From Nitrososphaeraceae archaeon (GTDB lineage: Archaea; Thermoproteota; Nitrososphaeria; Nitrososphaerales; Nitrososphaeraceae): 5,191 nucleotides of DNA. The notes below the pieces were generated by a model. That model was not told the origin of the DNA, ran no database searches, and saw only the letters and a program-made list of their open reading frames with translations. The translations under genes and the position numbers were made by a program. This document shows positions 1-5,191 of this stretch, in pieces (the first letter of the stretch is position 1; each line of letters opens with the position of its first letter). The DNA lies in NCBI GenBank assembly GCA_030038695.1, contig JASHSN010000227.1:1-5191 (forward strand), in the 5' to 3' direction.

Positions 1-985
1 AGAATTGCTTTGCCAAGTCTGTGTTCAAATTCCTTCGTCCCAAAAGTTCGGTTGCTGTACTATGTCTTAAGATATATGGATTCCACGGTTTTTTCAGCAT
101 TTCTTGTATCTGATTTCTATCTTCCTGGCCAATGGCCTCGTTTAATAAATTGGCAAAATGTGGTTTCAATACACGTACGTAATACCCTCTAAGTGAGCCT
201 CCATTAAGCATGCCGCCTCTATTACTTAAGATGAGTATTGAGGACGGGACTGCACGCTTGGGATGCTGTTCTATCCATTCCCGTACATACCTATGGAAAC
301 GTAATAAAGGGAGGGGTCGGGAACCTGTCTTGCCGCTTACGGTAAAAGTAGGCGGTCTGCCATCAGGAGGCCAGATAATATCTTCTATCTTCAACCCTAA
401 TATCTCATGTGGCCGCGCCCCAGTATCAACTGCAATAGCGTGATAACATTTTATTTTTTTGCTAGGGCAGTATTTGAAAAATATATTCTGATTCTCCAAC
501 GTCCACATATCTGTATGCTTGTATGGTCTGTCTTTCTTCGTATCAATCTTGACTTTACCCAAATTCTGCACGACTCGAGGTTTGGTTTCATTTCTCTCTT
601 TCGGACTCAGTCCTGGATGGTAAAACCACCTGAAGAAGCGTGTTAGATAGATACATAGTAACTTGAACGTACGTCTCCATTTATTTCCAATTTTTGTACC
701 GTTCAAATACCCAATTAGGTCCTCACGCGTCATATCTGCAAACGGTTTTTTGACCTTTTGGGCAAAGCGTAGCAAATAGAGTAGGTTAGTGGTTAGAGTA
801 GAATCCTTTACATCAGTTTCATGTTTGTACTCCAAAACATAATTGATTAGTATATCGGCATTTCCTTTATTCAGGCTAACTAATTTATTATAACATTCTC
901 CACAACGGTTGTCATTACCGACTGTCGATTTGAGTTTTTGCTGTATTGAGTTTTTTACGGGGTCATTGGTTTTGGAGTTAACCAC
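1..985 (-). CDS. Tyrosine recombinase (phage-type integrase), C-terminus cut by window edge
   Basis: This encodes a site-specific tyrosine recombinase that would cut and rejoin DNA at attachment sites. The minus frame is open from a GTG at 985 to the window edge (328 codons), although no long minus-strand ORF is obvious because the stop lies outside. Residues ~40-125 look like the SAM-like core-binding domain. The catalytic domain follows, with Arg191 in TGARPHEIL, the beta-hairpin Lys219 in SGKTGSRPLPL, and R307-H308 in PWNPYILRHSTAT. The first His of the usual HxxR box is Tyr here (Y304-I-L-R), which I recall as common in thaumarchaeal relatives. The last His/Trp and the nucleophilic Tyr should lie off the left edge. 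GTG985 is chosen because an in-frame TAG (992-994) lies just upstream and a TATA-like box lies 25 nt before it. There is a CGEC motif at residues 28-31. The family call is strong; the start is less certain. Confidence 0.9.
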   Translation of the reverse strand, partial: MVNSKTNDPVKNSIQQKLKSTVGNDNRCGECYNKLVSLNKGNADILINYVLEYKHETDVKDSTLTTNLLYLLRFAQKVKKPFADMTREDLIGYLNGTKIGNKWRRTFKLLCIYLTRFFRWFYHPGLSPKERNETKPRVVQNLGKVKIDTKKDRPYKHTDMWTLENQNIFFKYCPSKKIKCYHAIAVDTGARPHEILGLKIEDIIWPPDGRPPTFTVSGKTGSRPLPLLRFHRYVREWIEQHPKRAVPSSILILSNRGGMLNGGSLRGYYVRVLKPHFANLLNEAIGQEDRNQIQEMLKKPWNPYILRHSTATELLGRRNLNTDLAKQF

Positions 986-1375
986 GCCATTCTATATCTC
1001 AGCCAGTATAAAAATATCCGCGTTTTTAACACACAGATATGATGGCATATCCAGTACATTTTCCATGTATCTTCCAAATATAATATCTTTGTCCTTTTCA
1101 GCAATAAGGCTGGGAGATCAGAAATGAGCTTCCTCATTCCAACGACAGACCACACAAACCAGATGCATCAACTACCAACGAGACCCGACTTGGTTATCAA
1201 TTGATTTAATCCTTTAGCCTTCTTATTATAATATGGGTAAAGTGTATTTCCTGAAAAATGATGTTAGATATAAGGAAAATGGTTTCAAGTAGCGACATCT
1301 TAATTTAGGAAAGTGTACCTCAAATCTAATATACGTTCTTTTACATAGGAAGGGCAGGCAGTACACAACAACCTA
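986..1375. other. Interval with no supported gene
   Basis: No frame on either strand gives a recognisable protein here. The one notable stretch is 995-1117 on the minus strand. It is in the same frame as the integrase, is free of stops for 41 codons, and is separated from the integrase only by a TAG at 992-994; an ATG at 1064-1066 lies inside it. A 66-codon minus ORF in another frame (955-1155) overlaps it and has no recognisable motif. The rest (about 1120-1375) is AT-rich with frequent stops. Confidence 0.5.
1007..1014 (-). promoter_or_regulatory. Candidate TATA box for the integrase
   Basis: The minus strand reads TTTTTATA, centred about 25 nt upstream of the GTG at 985. This is the spacing expected for a leaderless archaeal transcript. 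No Shine-Dalgarno-like sequence precedes the GTG. The call rests on sequence and spacing only. Confidence 0.4.
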
Positions 1376-1432
1376 CTATACACGTGTGGTCACAGACGAG
1401 CGGCCTTAGTCCACTGTGGCCATACGTGATAG
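1376..1432. repeat. Long inverted repeat / hairpin
   Basis: The arm 1381-1395 (CACGTGTGGTCACAG) pairs with 1414-1428 (CTGTGGCCATACGTG) over all 15 positions. Two of the pairs are G-U wobbles if the plus strand is transcribed; on the minus strand the same positions would be C-A mismatches. After a one-base bulge (A1380) the stem extends by four more pairs (1376-1379 with 1429-1432). The loop is the 18 bases 1396-1413. The stem lies between the DUF4062 remnant and the integrase and is not followed by a T-run on either strand, so it does not look like a simple terminator. It could be a structured RNA, a recombinase or replication-protein site, or the remains of a small hairpin element. Confidence 0.6.
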
Positions 1433-1469
1433 ATAATAATAAGTAATCTAAATACTGAAATAATCTTCC

Positions 1470-1783
1470 CTAAATTAGAAGGCTTATTTTATCGAATTCA
1501 TGTTCTATACCTGTTTTATCATCTCTGCCACGCGAACCAAAATTTTTCCAAAGAATACCTATAAAAATGTCAGCTTTTTCTATTTCTAAATGTGATGACC
1601 TTGTACACATTTGTTCCAAAAACCCATAGGGGTATCCTCCCAGCGTCTTACAGTTAGAATCAAGCCTGAAGGTCTAGCAATATTTTTGTTCAATCTTTGA
1701 ATTATACTAGGTAAAGCAGCCCTTTCTTTTGCCACATCACCTGGTGATGAGATGACTACAATAAGTTCTCTTAAAGTTGTCAT
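1470..1783 (-). pseudogene. DUF4062 domain protein, frameshifted and truncated
   Basis: The ATG at 1783 opens a frame starting MTTLRELIVVISSPGDVAKE and continuing to RRWED, the classic N-terminal half of DUF4062. That frame then runs into nonsense and stops at 1586-1588. A second minus frame carries the other half: YGFLEQ, HLEIEKADIFIGILWKNFGS, then TGIEHEF, ending at a TAG (1470-1472). Joining the two requires one missing base just after the GAT at 1634-1636; a lost T (GATTACCCC to GATACCCC) would do it. The domain therefore appears complete (about 104 codons), but the large C-terminal part that usually follows is absent. DUF4062 usually sits at the N-terminus of multidomain STAND/NACHT-type or other signalling ATPases, many in defence settings; its biochemical role is not settled. 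The start is sound because a TAA (1784-1786) directly abuts the ATG in the same frame. A sequencing error could mimic the frameshift but not the truncation. Confidence 0.75.
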
Positions 1784-2023
1784 TTATGACTTACTTACCT
1801 GCTTTCTTATTTCATAGATGTCTGGAAAGTTTGCTAGCCATCCTACCGCCGTAGATCGCGGGTATTAAGACTGCCATTTCTTCTTCAATTCTGCGATAGA
1901 ATTGAAAAATGTCAGTGCGATAAAACATTGTATTGAGAGGCTGTATAGCAGGGCTTTAATGTGTCCATTGTACGCAAAATAATTGAGGTCATGGGGAACA
2001 ATTTGCAGCCAAGTATCTTCAAG
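1784..2023 (-). pseudogene. Possible decayed hypothetical gene just upstream of the DUF4062 remnant
   Basis: I do not recognise this. One minus frame reads protein-like for 80 codons with a single internal stop (TAA 1865-1867). It begins after a TGA (2024-2026) with LEDTWLQIVPHDLNYFAYNG, passes a hydrophobic stretch (LLYSLSIQCFIALTFF), and after the stop ends WLANFPDIYEIRKQVSKS. Its terminal TAA directly abuts the ATG of the DUF4062 remnant, as for two genes once co-transcribed. The same frame continues upstream to about 2120 across the TGA. The evidence is weak: stop-free runs of 50 codons occur by chance in such DNA, and the two other minus frames also give plausible pieces over the same interval. 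Confidence 0.3.
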
Positions 2024-2196
2024 TCACCGCACTAAGATAACGATATACGTCTTCGTTCTTATGTTGTTGTCAAAGAAGCTATATCGGTATAAACAATAAT
2101 CCCTGCTATCATTGACTAGCTACCAAATGTCAATTCTAATTCCGTTTTTCTATTGAATCTAACCTAGCCGTTAACGCGATAAGCTGGCATCATCTT

Positions 2197-2401
2197 TCAA
2201 CTTGTCACGATTACCTCGTTTAGTGCTTCTAATTCTTCTACCTTGCTTTGTAGTCCCTTTGTCTCTGCAGCTGCGGTATATTCAAGCAAGTAAGATGTAA
2301 TCGCCTTTTATCGCTTCAATAGGAAAAGTGCAATTTATAAGCTGGTTATTTTGTATGTATTCCAGTATAATTATATCATTAAGGCACTCCACGCAATGGA
2401 T
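2197..2401 (-). pseudogene. Possible decayed gene with a coiled-coil segment
   Basis: I do not recognise this. One minus frame (2401 down to a TGA at 2282-2284) reads CLNDIIILEYIQNNQ and then FPIEAIK. The next frame, readable to a TGA at 2197-2199, gives TSYLLEYTAAAETKGLQSKV followed by EELEALNEV, an alanine/glutamate-rich helix with heptad-like spacing. Adding one A to the AAAA run at 2306-2309 fuses the two into a continuous helix (EAIKKAITSYLLEY). This suggests a gene that lost one base in a homopolymer. There is no clear start, and further stops follow downstream (a TAG soon after 2197). It may be an upstream part of the same dead gene as 1784-2023, but the frames do not prove it. Confidence 0.3.
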
Positions 2402-2433
2402 TCAATTGAATTTTCATACAAATCCTACGTGTA

Positions 2434-3426
2434 CTAGCTCATAATCTCTAAAACAGGTTCCACTTCTTGCTTTGCTCTTGTACTCTTTGCAATCAACCTT
2501 CTGTTTATCTCTCTTAATATCCATTCGTGGTAATTTGTCGTCTCGGTAATTATAAACAGTTCAACCCTCTTGACACCATTAAATGATTCTACCTTTTTGA
2601 GAATGCCATTCGCTGTAAAGATATCTTGACTGAATAATATTACTGTTATTACATTTTCTGGATCGATAACAGGAGGCTGACAAAGAACGTTTTCCCCTAG
2701 TTCTTCATAAATACGTTCAACTATCTGGTTATAAAACGACTTGTCAACTGTATTGACGATTAACACAAATTGGATATAACCCAAAGTATAGGCAGGATTA
2801 CACAGTATAAAGAATTTTAATACGTTATTATCTCTCATCCTTGTTAACCTTCTGTGAACGGTTTTTGCCGACATCGATGTCCTCCTACCTATATCATTTA
2901 AATCCATCCTGGGATTCGATAAAAGACATTTTATTATCCTCAGATCTGCCTCGGAAAGTTCGTGCTTATAGTGCAGGTCTGATGTCGATGATGGTGATAA
3001 TAAGGATAGCTTACTCGTAAACATGACATGAACAGTGGCTGCTTTAAGAGAATCAAACAAGAGTTTGAACTTATCTTCATATCCTTCCTTGATGGCAAGA
3101 CAAAATGCTGAAATTCCTCCCAGACATTTGGTATGACTTGATACATCTCCAAGGAGATTAAGACGGTTAAGAATATCCTCAGTATGTTCAGTATGCTCTC
3201 GTACTATCAACATACAATTCATCCCATATCCGAGCGCCACTGGGTTGACTTTAGCGACAAATCCTTCTATTACACCGGTCGAAAGCATCGTATCTACTCT
3301 TGCCTTTACACTCTTAGATGTCATACCAACAGCAGAGCCTATGCTCCTGAAGGATTCTCTACAATCCTTTGAGAGGATACTTATGATCTTTAAGTCGGTT
3401 TCATCTACGATTTGCCGTCCTAGCAT
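2434..3426 (-). CDS. Lrp/AsnC-family transcriptional regulator with two HTH units
   Basis: This is predicted to be a cytoplasmic DNA-binding regulator of 330 residues, about twice the usual Lrp length. Residues ~11-56 form a first AsnC-type winged HTH (DLKIISILSKDCRESFRSIG, then VGMTSKSVKARVDTML). Residues ~57-150 form a RAM-like alpha/beta stretch (NPVALGYGMNCMLIV). A second HTH at ~157-205 (ELSEADLRIIKCLLSNPRMD, then SMSAKTVHRRLTRM) is followed by a second RAM-like region (NPAYTLGYIQFVLIV). It therefore looks like a fused tandem Lrp, a form seen in Thaumarchaeota; the effector is unknown. The frame extends to a TTG at 3450, but a TATA-like box at 3452-3459 puts transcription start near 3426-3430, so ATG3426 (MLGRQIVDETDLKI) is preferred. 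It diverges from the HxlR-type gene. No frameshift is seen. Confidence 0.9.
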   Translation of the reverse strand: MLGRQIVDETDLKIISILSKDCRESFRSIGSAVGMTSKSVKARVDTMLSTGVIEGFVAKVNPVALGYGMNCMLIVREHTEHTEDILNRLNLLGDVSSHTKCLGGISAFCLAIKEGYEDKFKLLFDSLKAATVHVMFTSKLSLLSPSSTSDLHYKHELSEADLRIIKCLLSNPRMDLNDIGRRTSMSAKTVHRRLTRMRDNNVLKFFILCNPAYTLGYIQFVLIVNTVDKSFYNQIVERIYEELGENVLCQPPVIDPENVITVILFSQDIFTANGILKKVESFNGVKRVELFIITETTNYHEWILREINRRLIAKSTRAKQEVEPVLEIMS

Positions 3427-3451
3427 GACAATACTATTAAATTCGTCCAAT

Positions 3452-3459
3452 TATTTAAA
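3452..3459 (-). promoter_or_regulatory. Candidate TATA box for the Lrp-type gene
   Basis: The minus strand reads TTTAAATA, a good archaeal TATA box. It is centred about 29 nt upstream of ATG3426, consistent with a leaderless or nearly leaderless transcript. A weak dyad (CAAT 3448-3451 and ATTG 3463-3466) is centred on the box and could be an autoregulatory operator, but the arms are only four bases. Confidence 0.5.
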
Positions 3460-3496
3460 GATATTGTCCATTATTCGGAGTACTGGTTCCGTCAAC

Positions 3497-3504
3497 GATA
3501 AATA
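3497..3504 (+). promoter_or_regulatory. Candidate TATA box for the HxlR-type gene
   Basis: GATAAATA is centred 26 nt upstream of ATG3527, the right distance for a leaderless archaeal start. A short dyad, GTTC (3486-3489) and GAAC (3511-3514), is centred on it. The two divergent promoters lie about 45 bp apart, so a factor bound between them could affect both genes. Confidence 0.45.
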
Positions 3505-3526
3505 ACTCCAGAACTATGATCGATGG

Positions 3527-4000
3527 ATGAATATGGATCAAGGTTGCATAGTCCCTGTTGAGGATAAATCAATGAATGAGGTAACCTTCCAAAGTCAGGA
3601 AGTATATGCAGACCAATTGATAATTGATAGAAGATATGATATTTTCGCAGACGAATTAGCCAACCTCTGGAAAGTACTAGGAAGGAGATGGGCATTTTCA
3701 ATATTAGAGAATCTTGACACAAAGGAAGCGATACGTTTCAATGAACTGAAGAGGTTAATGCCTGGCATAAGTAGTACAGTATTAGCTGACAGATTGTCTG
3801 AGCTTGAACTTGAGGGCATTATTTCAAAGAAAATTTATCCGGAAGTACCGCCCAAAGTAGAGTACAGTCTAACTGTCCAAGCTAAGGAACTGAGAGTAAT
3901 ATTCAAAGAATTACGGAGATGGACTCAGCATTCCAATCCTCATAGAATTTCAGCAATTGAAGTTTCAGTAGCGAATGGTATCAAGTCTCTTTCAAAGTAG
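3527..4000 (+). CDS. HxlR-family winged-helix transcriptional regulator
   Basis: This encodes a 157-residue DNA-binding protein of the HxlR family, usually dimeric winged-helix regulators. Residues ~47-132 carry the hallmark order: LWKVLGRRWAFSILENL, RFNELKRLMPGISSTVLADR, LSELELEGIISKKIYPEVPP, then KVEYSLT. Residues 1-46 are an extra N-terminal region without clear homology, and a short polar tail follows residue 132. The only cysteine is Cys7, so redox sensing through paired conserved cysteines is not evident. ATG3527 is chosen because it lies 26 nt after a TATA-like box and the frame is closed by a TAA at 3503-3505. ATG3533 and ATG3572 are alternatives, and a start at 3572 would remove Cys7. 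The gene is divergent from the tandem Lrp gene, suggesting shared or mutual regulation. No metabolic gene lies next to it that would indicate a target. Confidence 0.92.
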   Translation: MNMDQGCIVPVEDKSMNEVTFQSQEVYADQLIIDRRYDIFADELANLWKVLGRRWAFSILENLDTKEAIRFNELKRLMPGISSTVLADRLSELELEGIISKKIYPEVPPKVEYSLTVQAKELRVIFKELRRWTQHSNPHRISAIEVSVANGIKSLSK

Positions 4001-4122
4001 GTATGACGATAGGTAGTAGATAATATAGTATGACCGTTAGACAAGACTCATAGGCAAGCAACAAAAATCGATTACCCTTGAATGCAGGCTCCGCAGTATT
4101 TATGAATAAGCAATTGGTCAGC

Positions 4123-4132
4123 TTGGCGCCAA
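4123..4132. repeat. 10-bp perfect palindrome
   Basis: TTGGCGCCAA is a perfect palindrome in the non-coding interval between the HxlR-type gene and the IS630 remnant (4001-4189). It is GC-richer than its surroundings. It could be a protein-binding site, or the outer edge of the IS630 copy may lie near here. A palindrome of this length can also arise by chance. I see no gene and no T-run terminator in 4001-4189. Confidence 0.3.
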
Positions 4133-4189
4133 ACGTACTTTTCGTTAGCCCCGGATGGTCTATAATGATAATAGTATTGAATCACTAAG

Positions 4190-4528
4190 TTAAGTATCAT
4201 AATTTAGGCCAACTACCTTTACATCTAAGCATCTTCTCACTGCATTAGTCAAGTTCTCTTCTGTTCCATTATGGTTTGCACATACATCCTTCTTCAAATT
4301 TCTGTTCACCTTTGTCTCTACTGGATTTAGATTCGGAGAACGCTTTGGCAGATATATTATAGTCAACCAATGTAATTGGTTTTCTATGAATTGTTTAGTC
4401 TTTCTGCTTACATGAAATGTTGCATTATCTGTTACTATAATGAATCGTTTTATCTTATTCTTTTTAATATAATTCCCTATGTTCTTAAGGTGGTTTATGA
4501 AATCAGCACTTGTTCTAGATTTACTTAT
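4190..4528 (-). pseudogene. IS630-type transposase, C-terminal fragment
   Basis: A minus-strand frame open from 4528 to a TAA at 4190-4192 (112 codons) gives the end of an IS630/Tc1-type DDE transposase, which would cut and join transposon DNA in the nucleus-free archaeal cytoplasm. It contains FIIVTDNATFH, with the second catalytic Asp at residue 34 of the fragment, and YLPKRSPNLNPVE, with the terminal catalytic acid Glu71, followed by a basic helix (RNLKKD). The N-terminal HTH and first catalytic Asp are missing. The frame is closed upstream by a TAA at 4529-4531, and the DNA beyond it is low-complexity (nine Ts at 4542-4550 on the plus strand) followed by the IS110 gene. Family members are usually roughly 300-350 residues, so only about a third remains. 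It is almost certainly non-functional. Homology is clear; the exact broken edge is not. Confidence 0.85.
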
Positions 4529-4616
4529 TTATCTTATTCTGTTTTTTTTTGACCTTTGATAACGCTAGGCCTCCAGCTTTCACATACAGAATGATAAATT
4601 ACTAAGCTAACCATAT

Positions 4617-5036
4617 GTGAACAAATTCAAAGCCAAATCAGACGGTAACGTATGCACTGATATGTTTGTAGGTATGGACCTTCACAAGAGCTATCTGCAG
4701 GTAGCCGTTCTTGATGGTAAAGGAAAGGTGCTAAAAAACTCCAGAATACACAATGATCTAAGCAAGGTTGGAAGATTCTTTCATCGCATCGGTAATAGCA
4801 GTGACGTAAAGGTGGTAATGGAATCATCGTGTGTGTGGTACAACATATACGAATATCTATCAGAAGAAAAGCAACTTGATGTCTCTTTATCGAATCCGTT
4901 CAAGACTAGGGCTATAGCATCAGCCAAGATAAAGACTGACAAGCTAGACGCAGTAAAATTAGCCGATCTACTTAGAGGCCATCCGAAAATCAGTCGATAT
5001 TTGTTGAGTTCTAGACTTACTATATCTGAACGATAA
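4617..5036 (+). pseudogene. IS110-type transposase, N-terminal DEDD half only
   Basis: This encodes the RuvC-like DEDD domain of an IS110-family recombinase, the family guided by a bridge RNA. From the GTG at 4617 the four acidic residues are all present: Asp21 (FVGMDLHKSY), Glu69 (VVMESSCVWYN), and Asp108 and Asp111 (KIKTDKLDAVKLADLLR). After DLLRG (residue 121) the sequence no longer reads like the family and stops at residue 139. The C-terminal Transposase_20 domain with its catalytic serine is missing; complete members are usually well over 300 residues. The start could also be ATG4662 (residue 16). A TATA-like GATAAATT (4593-4600) lies about 20 nt upstream, a little close. Only 88 bp separate the GTG from the IS630 remnant, short for an upstream bridge-RNA region. 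Presumed inactive. Confidence 0.88.
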
Positions 5037-5071
5037 AGCTAAGCCAAACCTAACCCATCTTGTTATTCGTA

Positions 5072-5191
5072 GTGATATCTGAACTCACAGGTGTTGAATC
5101 CGCGTACGAAATACCTGATGTATTATGGGATAGGATTGTATCGTTGCTGCCATCACGCAAGAGAAAGAAGAAAGCTGGTCGACCAAGAATG
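5072..5191 (+). CDS. IS5/IS4-type transposase N-terminus (DUF4096-like), cut by window edge
   Basis: The last 40 codons of the window read SELTGVESAYEIPDVLWDRI and then VSLLPSRKRKKKAGRPRM. This matches the start of IS5-type transposases with a DUF4096 N-terminal domain, which typically have a YEIPD..W..I..LLP opening followed by a basic KxGRPR stretch. The catalytic DDE part should lie beyond the right edge. The frame is open from 5054 after a TAA at 5051-5053; GTG5072 is the most natural start and TTG5060 is an alternative. It begins 35 bp after the IS110 stop in the same orientation. Whether this copy is intact cannot be judged from here. Confidence 0.72.
   Translation, partial: MISELTGVESAYEIPDVLWDRIVSLLPSRKRKKKAGRPRM

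Larger units (their letters stand above)
4190..5191. mobile_element. Cluster of stacked insertion-sequence remnants (IS630, IS110, IS5-like)
   Basis: Three transposase genes of unrelated families lie end to end with under 100 bp between each: the IS630 tail (minus), the IS110 head (plus) and the IS5-like head (plus). The first is missing its N-terminus and the second its C-terminus, each on the side facing its right-hand neighbour. This is what serial insertion or insertion-plus-deletion would leave. I could not identify terminal inverted repeats or target duplications, because the right end of the last element is outside the window. Confidence 0.7.

Noticed and set aside
10..646. Plus-strand open frames of 60-79 codons at 10-192, 210-443 and 407-646
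   Set aside because: They lie opposite the integrase frame, which has clear catalytic motifs, and their translations have no recognisable features.
955..1155. 66-codon minus ORF with a GTG start
   Set aside because: It is out of frame with the integrase, has no recognisable motif, and overlaps the integrase start region.
1233..1292. 19-codon plus-strand peptide (MGKVYFLKNDVRYKENGFK)
   Set aside because: Too short to distinguish from chance, with no recognisable family and no convincing promoter.
1376..1432. tRNA or tRNA fragment as an integrase attachment site
   Set aside because: There is no T-loop sequence (GGTTCRAATCC) and no cloverleaf; the segment is a single long stem.
1586..1640. 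Programmed -1 frameshifting in the DUF4062 gene
   Set aside because: There is no slippery heptamer (X XXY YYZ) at the junction, and the gene is truncated anyway, so simple decay is the better explanation.
1812..1945. Alternative minus frame giving FYRTDIFQFYRRIEEEMAVL
   Set aside because: It reads plausibly but is a chance-length run without a family match, and it competes with another frame over the same DNA; neither can be proved, so it was not listed as a gene.
3184..3505. Plus-strand open frames at 3184-3372 and 3245-3505, and minus ORFs at 2940-3152 and 3492-3819
   Set aside because: They overlap the clearly supported Lrp- and HxlR-type genes in other frames and show no domain features.
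4165..4200. ATGATA (4165-4170) and TATCAT (4195-4200) as an IS630 terminal inverted repeat
   Set aside because: Only six bases, AT-rich, both copies on the same side of the gene; no matching end was found on the other side.
1..5191. CRISPR array, rRNA or riboswitch
   Set aside because: No regularly spaced repeats, no rRNA-like sequence and no recognisable riboswitch motif were seen.

Overview
The window looks like part of an AT-rich ammonia-oxidising archaeon (Nitrososphaeria/Thaumarchaeota, possibly a soil lineage such as Nitrosocosmicus; the genus is a guess). Three things point there. The partial integrase has the wording of thaumarchaeal tyrosine recombinases. Tandem Lrp/AsnC and HxlR-type regulators are common in these genomes. 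Starts lie about 25-30 nt downstream of AT-rich TATA-like boxes with no Shine-Dalgarno sequence, as expected for leaderless archaeal transcripts.

Layout. Positions 1-985 (minus) hold an integrase whose C-terminus runs off the left edge. Positions 986-1469 hold no supported gene but contain a long near-perfect hairpin at 1376-1432. Positions 1470-1783 (minus) are a frameshifted and truncated DUF4062 domain, a domain usually found at the N-terminus of large STAND/NTPase-type proteins that are often associated with defence. Positions 1784-2433 are decayed DNA with short readable minus-strand stretches and no intact gene. Positions 2434-3426 (minus) encode an intact regulator with two Lrp/AsnC-type HTH units. 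Diverging from it, 3527-4000 (plus) encodes an HxlR-type winged-helix regulator; the two share an intergenic region of about 100 bp. From about 4190 to the right edge is a cluster of insertion-sequence remains: the C-terminal part of an IS630-type transposase (minus), the N-terminal DEDD half of an IS110-type transposase (plus), and the start of an IS5/IS4-type transposase with a DUF4096-like N-terminus (plus), which runs off the edge.

Interpretation. This is accessory DNA: an integrase, a broken defence-type gene and stacked IS fragments surround one apparently functional divergent regulator pair. I see no complete new system. The points most worth checking are the DUF4062 remnant next to the integrase, the 1376-1432 hairpin, the in-frame TAG upstream of the integrase, and the order of IS insertions at the right end.
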